From the NCBI GenBank assembly GCA_002396805.1, contig DGYW01000014.1, forward strand, positions 22,700 to 39,604: 16,905 nucleotides of DNA, written 5' to 3'. Below the pieces are notes generated by a model, which saw nothing but the letters and a program-made list of their open reading frames with translations, ran no database searches and was not told where the DNA came from. Source of the DNA: Firmicutes bacterium UBA4996 (GTDB lineage: Bacteria > Bacillota > Limnochordia > Darwinibacteriales > Darwinibacteriaceae). The position numbers were made by a program, and so were the translations under genes. Position 1 is the stretch's first letter, and each line of letters starts with the position of its first letter. Positions 7,863-14,873 of this stretch are shown here, piece after piece.

Positions 7863-7945
7863 CCTGCAACTGGCTGGCATACACATTGCTGTGCTTAGCC
7901 CCTCTAGCTTTGCGCCCCACGATTTCTCATGGTTTGCCAAAAACC
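7863..7945 (-). ncRNA. c-di-GMP-I (GEMM) riboswitch aptamer
   Basis: Read leftward, the aptamer has all the conserved parts of the GEMM-I class: GGCAAACC (7938-7931), a first stem CCATGA/TCGTGG capped by a GAAA tetraloop (7926-7923), GCGCAAAGC (7915-7907), and a second stem capped by GCAA (7889-7886) whose GGCTAAG (7900-7894) and TATGCC (7881-7876) form the usual tetraloop receptor, then AGCCAGTTGC. It lies about 60 bases upstream of the FapA gene and directly before an intrinsic terminator. It should control all five genes of the signalling operon, including the HD-GYP gene. Confidence 0.93.
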
Positions 7946-7970
7946 TTATTCATATTGAGAATTATCACAT

Positions 7971-8006
7971 GCTGGGAAGGAATCTCAACCCTGTTCCTCT
8001 CCCAGC
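7971..8006 (-). promoter_or_regulatory. Stable hairpin upstream of the riboswitch, with candidate promoter
   Basis: GCTGGGAAGGAA (7971-7982) and TTCCTCTCCCAGC (7994-8006) form a 12-bp stem with one extra base and an 11-base loop, about 25 bases before the aptamer. Further upstream on the leftward strand TTGGAA, 18 bases and TAAAAT (about 8023-8052) could be the promoter. The hairpin would then be near the 5' end of the transcript, where it could protect the RNA or form part of the switch. It is not part of the GEMM consensus. Confidence 0.4.
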
Positions 8007-8064
8007 ACTCATTCTTGTTACTATTTTATCATAAGATCACAAAAAATTCCAATACTGATGGCAG

Positions 8065-8092
8065 GAAAGACCACTACCAAAAGGCAGTGGCC
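8065..8092 (-). terminator. Terminator of the transporter/phosphatase operon
   Basis: Just past the HAD gene stop the leftward strand carries GCCACTGCC, a TTTT loop and GGTAGTGGT (8091-8070), a 9-bp stem with two G-U pairs, followed by a short CTTTCC. It separates this operon from the riboswitch leader. The weak U-run makes read-through possible. Confidence 0.55.
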
Positions 8093-8099
8093 CTACTAA

Positions 8100-8861
8100 T
8101 TAACTTACACTTTTTTTAATTATCTCTCCCACACCTAGGCTGTACTCAGCCTGGGCTATAAAGCCATCTACCTTACTCACTAGCTCTTTGATTTCTCCGT
8201 CGGCGTTGCGAGTCGTTGCGGCTCTAACTCCACTACTCAGCATCTCAAAATCATTGTTCGAGTCACCCACCGCCAGCACCTCGCCCAAGTCTAGACCATA
8301 ATGGGCGGCTACTTTCTTTAGTACGGTTCCCTTACCCACATTTTTAGACCGCAAGCAGACGTTACGCCGATTGCGAGTAACCTTAAGACCGGTATTTTGC
8401 GTAAGCTCTGTCAAGAACGCGAAAGCTTGATCCGCCTGGTGGGGATAAACAAAATATGTTTCTACAAAGCCCCGCGTAGTCTGGGAGTAGTTATTGTTTA
8501 TAGCAAATTCAAGATTGGGGGCCTCCCGCTCCAATTGGGCAACGAGCCTTCTGCCAAGAAACAGATTCTGAAGCTCCTCATCTAAGGCAGCGCCATTTTG
8601 CTCCCAAGGCAAATACTCACCATTTATTAGCTCATAGATATCCCGCTCCTCACAAATCAAAAGTTGGGGATAAGTTCCCCCTGGATACAAGCGATTTTCT
8701 CGCAACGGGTCAAGCGTACGGGCGAAGGGGCGCCCGGTAGCAATTGCAATTTTCACTCCTTGATCATTAATCCGTTTCAACTGTTCTAGTGTGGGCTGGG
8801 ATATGAGTCCTGATGGTTCTAAGAGTGTGCCATCAAGATCCAGTGCGACCAATTTTATCAC
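8100..8861 (-). CDS. Cof-type HAD-IIB phosphatase
   Basis: The 253-residue protein has the four HAD motifs: DLDGT near the N terminus (nucleophile and acid Asp), ATGRP, a Lys in GKGTVLKKV, and GDSNNDFEM. The cap between motifs II and III is of the C2B type seen in Cof-like sugar phosphatases. The likely role is hydrolysis of a small phosphate ester, probably a sugar phosphate, produced from the compound brought in by the transporter just upstream. The GTG at 8861 is preferred over a TTG at 8876 because GGAGGAG lies about 6 bases before it; the second permease gene ends 18 bases upstream. Its exact substrate cannot be read from the sequence. Confidence 0.9.
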   Translation of the reverse strand: MIKLVALDLDGTLLEPSGLISQPTLEQLKRINDQGVKIAIATGRPFARTLDPLRENRLYPGGTYPQLLICEERDIYELINGEYLPWEQNGAALDEELQNLFLGRRLVAQLEREAPNLEFAINNNYSQTTRGFVETYFVYPHQADQAFAFLTELTQNTGLKVTRNRRNVCLRSKNVGKGTVLKKVAAHYGLDLGEVLAVGDSNNDFEMLSSGVRAATTRNADGEIKELVSKVDGFIAQAEYSLGVGEIIKKSVS

Positions 8862-8879
8862 GAATATCTCCTCCAAAAG

Positions 8880-9704
8880 CTAACCCTTTACAGATCCCAC
8901 CATAATACCCGACACAAAATGCTTTTGGGCAAGTAGATAGACAATGATAGTGGGAATTATGCTAACTACAGCCCCGGCCATAAGCAAGTGCCAGTCTGTG
9001 GCATACTGACCTTGAAAGAAGGTGAGACCGACCGTCAAAGTCATCTTTTTCGGGGTTGACAAATAGATGATGGGACCCAGTAGATCGTTCCACGAATCCA
9101 TAAAAATAAATAGGCTTAAAGTAGCTAAAGCTGGTTTAGATAGGGGTAGGTAGATGGTTAAAAAGGTCCGTAATCTACCACAACCATCAATTGCCGCCGC
9201 ATCATCTAGCTCCCGAGGCAGGCTTAAAAAGAACTGCCGGAGCATGAATGTACCAAAGGCTCCCCCGAAAAAGTGCGGAACGTAGAGCGGTAAATGGGTG
9301 TCCAACCATCCGAGACTTCTCATGATTAAAAAGCGAGGAATAATCGTGACCTGTCCTGGAACCATCATGGTCGCCAATAAAATATAGAAGATGGCTTCGC
9401 GACCAAAAAACTTAGGACGAGACAGGGCGTAGGCAGCTAACGCACAACTGGCTACTTGGCCAAACGTAGACAAAAGTGCCACATAAGAACTATTCCAAAA
9501 AAATCTACCAAAGGGAAGTACTTTAAACAGCTCACTATAATTGCTCCACATAATTGGCGAAGGTATCCACTTCGGTGGAAAGACAAACACATCGATACCC
9601 CGTTTCAACGAAGAAGATACCATCCACAGAAACGGAACTGCGAAGATGACCCCTAAGACAATGAGAACCACATAGCGCAGGATTAATGATCTAGTTTTAT
9701 GCAT
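8880..9704 (-). CDS. ABC sugar-type permease, MalG/UgpE family
   Basis: A 274-residue integral membrane protein with about six membrane segments, opening with the family's LRYVVLIVLGVIFAVPFLWM helix followed by SSLK. The EAA loop that contacts the ATPase reads ELDDAAAIDGCGRL. This is the second permease of a CUT1-type importer together with the gene at 9712-10590. An ATG at 9719 overlaps the end of the first permease gene by 8 bases; the ATG at 9704 with AGGAG before it fits the family start better, though its spacing is short. The sugar or sugar-phosphate transported is not known. Confidence 0.9.
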   Translation of the reverse strand: MHKTRSLILRYVVLIVLGVIFAVPFLWMVSSSLKRGIDVFVFPPKWIPSPIMWSNYSELFKVLPFGRFFWNSSYVALLSTFGQVASCALAAYALSRPKFFGREAIFYILLATMMVPGQVTIIPRFLIMRSLGWLDTHLPLYVPHFFGGAFGTFMLRQFFLSLPRELDDAAAIDGCGRLRTFLTIYLPLSKPALATLSLFIFMDSWNDLLGPIIYLSTPKKMTLTVGLTFFQGQYATDWHLLMAGAVVSIIPTIIVYLLAQKHFVSGIMVGSVKG

Positions 9705-9711
9705 ACCACTC

Positions 9712-10590
9712 CTATTCATAGTGCACCCACCACCTTTGACCTAAGAATTGAATACAGGTTACAATCATTATCGCTGCAAAGAGAAAATAGGCCATGCTTG
9801 TAGCTCTACCCATGCGTAAATACTCAAAGGCATTGCGATAGATCAAGAGATTAACTGTAACCGTTGAGTTGGCAGGACCGCCCTGAGTCATGACGTACAC
9901 CTGCTCAAATATTTTTAAGGAAGACATGGTACACATAATCACCACAAAAAAGGTCGTGGATGACACCACAGGGATTGTAATATGTCGAATTTGAGCCCAG
10001 CGATTGGCCCCATCGATTTGGGCAGCCTCATAAAGTTCGGGCGAAATATTCTGCAAAGCAGCCAAATAGATCACCATGTAATAACCTACCGTCTTCCAAA
10101 CGCTAACAAGTATCACAGCAGGCATGGCCCATTGTGGACTACTCAGCCAGGCAGGACCGGTAATTTTAAAGAGGCCAAGTACATAGTTAACCAACCCATA
10201 ATAAGGGTTAAACAGCCAGGCAAACACCATGCTGACCCCGACCATACTGGTGACAACAGGCAGGTAGAAGATGGTCCGAAAAAGTCCTACACCCTTGATC
10301 CGCTCGTTCACCAAGATAGCTAACCCGAGAGCAAGAAACACACTCAAGGGAATGTAGCCCGCAGCAAATTTAAAGGTATTGTTCACCGCGGTCCAAAACA
10401 GTTTAGAATTAAGCACCCAGCGGTAGTTATCTAGTCCGATCCATTTGGCCGGGGTGATCACGTCATACTTATAAAAACTTAGAACAAAGGATGCTACAAT
10501 GGCTCCAGCATTAAAAAGAATAAGACCAATAATCGTGGGAACTAGATAGCCATAGATCCCTATTGTGCTTTTAAACCTTTTGCGTAACAT
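9712..10590 (-). CDS. ABC sugar-type permease, MalF/UgpA family
   Basis: A 292-residue inner-membrane protein with about six membrane segments, beginning with YGYLVPTIIGLILF. The EAA loop reads YEAAQIDGANRWAQIRHITIP, which docks to the transport ATPase. Homologues carry malto-oligosaccharides, glycerol-3-phosphate and many other sugars. The ATG at 10590 follows GGAGG by 9 bases; an upstream start at 10626 would lie inside an intercistronic hairpin and is rejected. It pairs with the permease downstream and with the solute-binding protein upstream. No ATPase is in the operon. Confidence 0.92.
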   Translation of the reverse strand: MLRKRFKSTIGIYGYLVPTIIGLILFNAGAIVASFVLSFYKYDVITPAKWIGLDNYRWVLNSKLFWTAVNNTFKFAAGYIPLSVFLALGLAILVNERIKGVGLFRTIFYLPVVTSMVGVSMVFAWLFNPYYGLVNYVLGLFKITGPAWLSSPQWAMPAVILVSVWKTVGYYMVIYLAALQNISPELYEAAQIDGANRWAQIRHITIPVVSSTTFFVVIMCTMSSLKIFEQVYVMTQGGPANSTVTVNLLIYRNAFEYLRMGRATSMAYFLFAAIMIVTCIQFLGQRWWVHYE

Positions 10591-10615
10591 AAAGCCGTAC
10601 CTCCAGTTAAAGGGA

Positions 10616-10643
10616 GGAAGGGGCAAATGAATGCCCCACTTCC
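10616..10643 (-). promoter_or_regulatory. Intercistronic hairpin after the solute-binding protein gene
   Basis: GGAAGGGGC (10616-10624) and GCCCCACTTCC (10633-10643) form a G/C-rich stem with an 8-base loop and a small bulge between the stop of the binding-protein gene and the ribosome binding site of the first permease. It has no U-run. In binding-protein operons such hairpins often stabilise the upstream message and keep the binding protein more abundant than the permeases; that role is inferred here. Confidence 0.55.
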
Positions 10644-10644
10644 T

Positions 10645-11910
10645 TTAGTTATCATCAAGTACTTCTTGTACTGCTTCCACTGCGTTTCTAATAGCTTCTT
10701 GAACAGGCATTTGACCTAGGAAAGCTGGTTCTAATTGAGCTTCCCGTGCAGCTGACCATTCGCCCCAGTTCGGTCTAAAATCAAGGGGATGACCGTATTC
10801 CATGGCACGAATATAGACGCTTTTATCGGGGACCTTGTCATACTCCATCCACTCATCAGACTCAGCTAAGCCTCTGTAGATAGGCATCTTTCGTTGTCCG
10901 CTGTAGCGGTCGATCTTTCCGGAGTTGATCATGAACTTCACGTACTCCCAAGCTTCTTCAGGATGTTTGCTGCTAGAAGCAATGGCAATACTGTCAGGCC
11001 ACATTCTAACGACCTTGGTGGCAGGACCACCTGGTACCATAGCTACATCCCAATCAAAACTATCGATGTTTCGATAGACGTCCAAATCGGCCATATTTCC
11101 AATTACCATGGCGGCGTTTCCAATCTCAAACAAATTACCGATGCCGTGATACACTTGTGGAGAGGGACTTACTTTGTGTTCCCACATGAGGTCAACTAAG
11201 AATTGAACGGCCGCTTCGGCCTCTGGGCTATCGAAGATTGCAGTACTCAAATCTTCGCTGAGCACCCGCCCACCAAAAGAATAAATGGCTGCATCGAGTG
11301 TATAGTAGTTGGGTTGAAAGAAGAAACCCCATTGATCAATTTTGCCATCGCCATCGAAGTCCTTGGTGAGGGCCTTGGCTGCTGCCAAAAGATCGTCCCA
11401 AGTCCAATCGTCTGTTGGGTAGTCTACACCAGCAGCATCAAACATGTCCTTATTATAATGGAGAACACTCATGACAAAGGCGTAAGGCATGGCATATAAA
11501 TCACCAGTTTCCATATTTGGGTAACGGACAGCCTTCATGGGTTGAGCGTAATACTCTTCTAGACTAAGATCGCGAGTGAAATAGGGCTCCAAGTTTAATA
11601 AGATGCCACGGTCCGCGTAATCATAAACATAACCCACGCTCATGTGCATCAGATCCGGAGGATTACCCGCGGCATAAGTGGTCATCAACTTTCGCCAATA
11701 TTCAGCAAAGGGAACATATTCGTGTTGGATTTCGATATGTGGGTAGAGTTCTTGGAAGGGTTCGATAAAGTCTTCTTGGATCCATTCAGCACCCAAGGCA
11801 TTAACCCAAGTCATGTACTTTAGTACTACTTTCTCTTCTTGCCCGTAGCCAACTACGGCAAAACCAAGTACTGCAACTACAACGAGAAAGCTTACAAGAG
11901 TTCTTCTCAT
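10645..11910 (-). CDS. ABC extracellular solute-binding protein (family 1)
   Basis: The 421-residue protein has a signal peptide (RRTLVSFLVVVAVLGFAVVGYGQ) and a family 1 solute-binding fold, with KYMTWVNALG near the start, the typical DLMHMSVGYVYDYADRGILLNL segment and GNAAMVIGNMAD in the C lobe. A DFDGDGKID string at about 174-182 looks like a calcium-binding loop, common in this family. There is no Cys at the end of the signal peptide, so it is not a lipoprotein, unusual for a Gram-positive binding protein. The ATG at 11910 follows AAGGAGG by 8 bases; a start further upstream would place residues before the signal peptide. It should deliver its ligand to the two permeases encoded downstream. 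Confidence 0.93.
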   Translation of the reverse strand: MRRTLVSFLVVVAVLGFAVVGYGQEEKVVLKYMTWVNALGAEWIQEDFIEPFQELYPHIEIQHEYVPFAEYWRKLMTTYAAGNPPDLMHMSVGYVYDYADRGILLNLEPYFTRDLSLEEYYAQPMKAVRYPNMETGDLYAMPYAFVMSVLHYNKDMFDAAGVDYPTDDWTWDDLLAAAKALTKDFDGDGKIDQWGFFFQPNYYTLDAAIYSFGGRVLSEDLSTAIFDSPEAEAAVQFLVDLMWEHKVSPSPQVYHGIGNLFEIGNAAMVIGNMADLDVYRNIDSFDWDVAMVPGGPATKVVRMWPDSIAIASSSKHPEEAWEYVKFMINSGKIDRYSGQRKMPIYRGLAESDEWMEYDKVPDKSVYIRAMEYGHPLDFRPNWGEWSAAREAQLEPAFLGQMPVQEAIRNAVEAVQEVLDDN

Positions 11911-11968
11911 TCGTTTTTCCTCCTTAGAAACGTATATTGATGGTTCCACCTACTACTGTCCTTGGATT

Positions 11969-12787
11969 TTAGGACGATTTTTCAGACGGTAAATCACCTC
12001 CTCCAGCCAGAGCAGATTCGTCATCCAAGGTAAACTGGATTCCGCGTTTTCGAGCGGTTCCTAGAATTAGAGCGTTATGAACTAATTCGTAACCGGCTCG
12101 AATCGGCACATGCCTACTCCCTATACTTGCACCCTGTGAAAGGGGAAATAGAGAAACAGAGGCATTTTGGGCCAACCAAGATAAACGGTTGGAGGTTACA
12201 CCTATGGTGAAGATGCTTCTCTCTTTGATACCTTCAAGAGTTTCGTAGAGATAGTCCCCATCACCACGCCTAGAAATGACTATTAATACTTCGCTAGGCT
12301 TGATCTGATAGCTAATATCACCGAAGAGGCTCATTTCTCGACAAAAACTAGATTCAATGCCCATTAGCCAACAGCGGTAATTGGCCAGTTCTGCTAGGAC
12401 ACCAGATTCGCCCACCCCATACCAAAACAGTCTACTAGCTGTGGCACAACGGTCGATGGCGTGATTTAAGTCTCGGTGGTCTAAAGTGGCTATTGTTTGC
12501 CTGACCACATGATCCGTAGATCCGATGACCCAATCAACTAGGGGATCATTGCCTTGCTGAGTATCGGTGGAGACAATAAACTGTTTAAGCTCCCGATAAC
12601 CAGAAAAACCTATGTCTTTGATGAACCTGAGGATGCTTGATCGAGATACTCCTGTGGCGTCCGCAATGTCGTTAAGTTCGTACTCTCTAATCCGAGCAGA
12701 ATTTTCTAGTAAAAACACTGCCACTTTTTGCTGAGTTTTTCCAAAGGAATGAATGTGACTCTGTAATAAATCCTGAATGTTGTCCAC
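11969..12787 (-). CDS. MurR/RpiR-family transcriptional regulator
   Basis: The 272-residue protein has an N-terminal RpiR-type helix-turn-helix (about 1-75; YELNDIADATGVSRSSILRF) and a C-terminal SIS domain (about 100-245) with the phosphosugar-binding GVGESGVLAE motif and VIVISRRGDGDY-like sugar-isomerase strand. Regulators of this family usually bind a phosphorylated sugar or amino sugar and control the operon they sit in. It lies between the phosphodiesterase and the transporter genes, so it is the likely local regulator, with the palindrome ACTTATAAGT near the operon promoter as a candidate site. The start is GTG, with GGGAGG 7 bases before it. Confidence 0.92.
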   Translation of the reverse strand: MDNIQDLLQSHIHSFGKTQQKVAVFLLENSARIREYELNDIADATGVSRSSILRFIKDIGFSGYRELKQFIVSTDTQQGNDPLVDWVIGSTDHVVRQTIATLDHRDLNHAIDRCATASRLFWYGVGESGVLAELANYRCWLMGIESSFCREMSLFGDISYQIKPSEVLIVISRRGDGDYLYETLEGIKERSIFTIGVTSNRLSWLAQNASVSLFPLSQGASIGSRHVPIRAGYELVHNALILGTARKRGIQFTLDDESALAGGGDLPSEKSS

Positions 12788-12799
12788 GGTCTTCCCTCC

Positions 12800-14083
12800 C
12801 TAGGCATTGTTAGAGCGTTGGAGCACGGCTTTGTAGTATTCGTGTTCGAGCCGTCTCCGTTCTAGTAGTAACGCTTTTGTGTCAAAACCGGTAGCGGTTT
12901 TTGGAGCCTTAAGCCAGGCCTCTCGCTTCCTACGAAATTCGATTAAGTCGTCAGCTGATAGGGGATTATCCCACATTAGAGCTTCGCTCAGAATTCTTCC
13001 TTGGAAACTAGGAAGATGCTGGCCTCCCAGTAACGCGCTGGCGGTGGGGGCAATATCAATGCCCTCTGCAACCTGCCCATAAACACCTGGGCGAACTCCA
13101 TAGCCACTCAAGACCAGGGGCACATTTCGCTCTTCTGTGGATAAACCCCCATGAATGCTCACATTATGAGTCTTCTGCCAGGTGTAGCCCTCTTGCAAAC
13201 ATACGACATGGTGATTGGGAGCACAGTGGTGGCCCAGCAAGTGAACCTCGGTTGGACTGAGAATTTTAAGCGTCATGTCATGCGCGGCCCATTGTTGTAA
13301 CTGTTTGTCACTGGGATTGTTTAAAGTGATGGTCCGCCCTCCAGGGTTAGGTACGAAATCTACTCCTGGCTCTCCAAAGGCCCTGCATTCAGAGACCACG
13401 GGGATGTCGGAGTCTACTTGCCCATGATCGGAGGCGATGACGAAGAGGGTTTTTTCAACGTCACTTACTTGCCGTACACAGTGGACTAGTTTTTCTACCT
13501 CTTTGTCCACTTCAGTCAGGGCTGCGTAGACGTGTCTGTGTCCTGGGCCATAAGCATGGGATAGAGTATCAGTCGCGTAAAAGGTGACTGTAAGGAACGA
13601 TGGCTTAAAGGTTTCAAAACTCCACCGGGCCATGGCTCCAGTCTGGGGAATGGAGTGACCAAAATATTCTACAGATAAATAGGAGAAAGCACCTTTAAAG
13701 GTTGGATCAGCAACGCAAGAAGAGGTCAAGCCCGCTTTTTTCAATGCTGCAGATAAGTAAATGGAGTTATCCAAGACAACTCTTTCCCCACCGGTGGCCA
13801 TGCCTACCGCGTGAGTCTCAGGGTAGCTTCCACTGTTAATTGAGCTGTGTGCAGAAGCGGTCATAGTGGGAAAAGAGGTAAAACAGTTGGAGAAATATGC
13901 TCCATTATTTTGTAGTTCTCTGATGAAAGGAATCTCGGCTGCTTCATACACGCGCCTTGAGACTCCGTCTAGAATGACTAAGACTACATGTTGGTAGTCA
14001 CTTTCTGGATAAAAGGGCCGTTTGTTTAGTTGGGGCCGGTCTGGGGTATTTAGTATGCGTTCGACTTCTGATGGGAAAGTCAT
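12800..14083 (-). CDS. Type I phosphodiesterase / nucleotide pyrophosphatase family hydrolase
   Basis: The 427-residue protein belongs to the alkaline-phosphatase superfamily, NPP branch. Expected zinc ligands and nucleophile are visible: Asp39 in VILDG, nucleophile Thr75 in FPTMT with the family pattern SGSYPETH after it, Asp172 and His176 in TDTLSHAYG, Asp219-His220 in ASDHGQ, and His311 in HGG. It has no signal peptide and should be cytosolic, acting on a phosphodiester or phosphonate-like compound after import. GAGGG lies 6 bases before the ATG. It is the first gene of the operon, and pairing a phosphodiesterase with an importer and HAD phosphatase suggests stepwise removal of phosphate groups. 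The substrate is not identifiable. Confidence 0.9.
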   Translation of the reverse strand: MTFPSEVERILNTPDRPQLNKRPFYPESDYQHVVLVILDGVSRRVYEAAEIPFIRELQNNGAYFSNCFTSFPTMTASAHSSINSGSYPETHAVGMATGGERVVLDNSIYLSAALKKAGLTSSCVADPTFKGAFSYLSVEYFGHSIPQTGAMARWSFETFKPSFLTVTFYATDTLSHAYGPGHRHVYAALTEVDKEVEKLVHCVRQVSDVEKTLFVIASDHGQVDSDIPVVSECRAFGEPGVDFVPNPGGRTITLNNPSDKQLQQWAAHDMTLKILSPTEVHLLGHHCAPNHHVVCLQEGYTWQKTHNVSIHGGLSTEERNVPLVLSGYGVRPGVYGQVAEGIDIAPTASALLGGQHLPSFQGRILSEALMWDNPLSADDLIEFRRKREAWLKAPKTATGFDTKALLLERRRLEHEYYKAVLQRSNNA

Positions 14084-14122
14084 TAGAATCCCTCACAATT
14101 TTGTAGTGTAGACTAAAGTTGC

Positions 14123-14148
14123 TATGATTTGGAACTTATAAGTGTCAA
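14123..14148 (-). promoter_or_regulatory. Candidate promoter and operator of the phosphodiesterase operon
   Basis: On the leftward strand TTGACA (14148-14143) is a perfect -35, followed after about 17 bases by a weak -10 (ATAGCA). A perfect 10-bp palindrome, ACTTATAAGT (14134-14143), abuts the -35 and lies within the spacer, where a repressor would block RNA polymerase. A smaller repeat TAGTGTAGACTA follows nearer the start. The RpiR regulator in the operon is the obvious candidate partner. All of this is by eye. Confidence 0.35.
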
Positions 14149-14223
14149 ATACTGCTTCCAAAGCCTTTATTTTGAATTTTCAACATCCAAATGAAATGTC
14201 CTGCTTAAATTTCAACTAAAAGC

Positions 14224-14254
14224 AAAAAAGATGACCCCAATTTTCGGGATCATC
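14224..14254 (-). terminator. Intrinsic terminator of the ferritin-like gene
   Basis: GATGACCCC (14230-14238) and GGGATCATC (14246-14254) pair over 9 bp with one G-U pair and a 7-base loop. On the leftward strand it is followed by TTTTTT, ending the ferritin-like transcript about 60 bases past its stop. A CTTTTATT tract on the other side makes it usable rightward too. Confidence 0.85.
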
Positions 14255-14312
14255 CTTTTATTCACAACTACTCATCTATTTGTCATTTCGTGAAGAGGCA
14301 AACGTTCCTTGC

Positions 14313-14753
14313 CTAACGCTCCTCTTTTTCGGATTCCATTCTTTCTTTAAAGAACTTCAAATGATCATGGTCTTTACTCATTATCTCGCTAACTAATTCT
14401 TGGCTTTCTGAATCTAGTTCATCAATCCGGTCTTCATAGGCGTGAACACCCTTATCTTCACCATCATATACCTGTTTTAACAGATGAGACGGTCCTCGCA
14501 AAGCGTTAATCTTAGCAGACATATTGGCCATGGTTCCTCCCATACCAATGTCTGTTTTGGGGGTGCCACCTAGTTCCCGAATTCGTTCTGCAAGCAAGTG
14601 GGCGTGTTCTTGATGATCCTTGGCAAACTGTGATAACATCTTCATCACTTGCTCATCGCCTTGCATATCTTCCGTTTCTTTATAAACATACATAGCCATC
14701 ATTTCGCCTTGGAGTAATTCGTTTAGAGTATCGATGTACTTCTGATTGGGCAC
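14313..14753 (-). CDS. Ferritin-like / rubrerythrin-like di-iron family protein
   Basis: A 146-residue all-helical protein with four predicted helices. Carboxylate and His ligands are placed as in ferritin-like proteins: Glu17 in the first helix, Glu49-x-x-His52 in DHQEHAH, Glu99 in DGEDKGVH and Asp128-x-x-His131 in KDHDHLKFF. It lacks the rubredoxin domain of true rubrerythrin. The likely role is iron binding or oxidative-stress protection in the cytosol, but the exact function of this subfamily is unknown. The GTG at 14753 is chosen because GGGGGAG lies 7 bases before it; the ATG at 14759 is almost on top of that site. A stable hairpin precedes the ribosome binding site. Confidence 0.82.
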   Translation of the reverse strand: MPNQKYIDTLNELLQGEMMAMYVYKETEDMQGDEQVMKMLSQFAKDHQEHAHLLAERIRELGGTPKTDIGMGGTMANMSAKINALRGPSHLLKQVYDGEDKGVHAYEDRIDELDSESQELVSEIMSKDHDHLKFFKERMESEKEER

Positions 14754-14772
14754 GACCATTCTCCCCCACTTC

Positions 14773-14806
14773 GTTTTCGTTAGTCTGTCCGAGTCCTGAC
14801 GAAAAC
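14773..14806 (-). promoter_or_regulatory. Hairpin in the 5' leader of the ferritin-like gene
   Basis: GTTTTCGTTAG (14773-14783) and CTGACGAAAAC (14796-14806) form an 11-bp stem with one G-U pair and a 12-base loop, ending about 10 bases before the ribosome binding site. No U-run follows, so it is not a terminator. It could be an operator palindrome or a translational control element; no known regulator can be named. Confidence 0.45.
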
Positions 14807-14837
14807 ATTCCCTAACAATCGGGGGCAACCTCTGAAA

Positions 14838-14873
14838 TGTGATCGAAAAATAGTCGCCTTTTAAACGATCACA
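14838..14873 (-). other. Hairpin over the stop codon of the Eis-like gene
   Basis: TGTGATCG (14838-14845) and CGATCACA (14866-14873) form a perfect 8-bp stem that includes the acetyltransferase stop codon, with inner AAAA/TTTT pairing possible. The downstream tract is only ATTTC on the leftward strand, so it is at best a weak terminator, leaving open whether the ferritin-like gene is co-transcribed. Confidence 0.4.

Noticed and set aside
7803..7940. N-terminal extension of the FapA-like protein
   Set aside because: The extra codons run through the riboswitch aptamer and its terminator; the ATG at 7802 follows a run of seven G.
7618..8034. Rightward open frame of 138 codons across the FapA gene start
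   Set aside because: It is antisense to the FapA gene and the riboswitch, and has no recognisable domain or good ribosome binding site.
9982..10323. Rightward open frame of 113 codons inside the first permease gene
   Set aside because: Antisense shadow of a clear membrane protein; no start signal.
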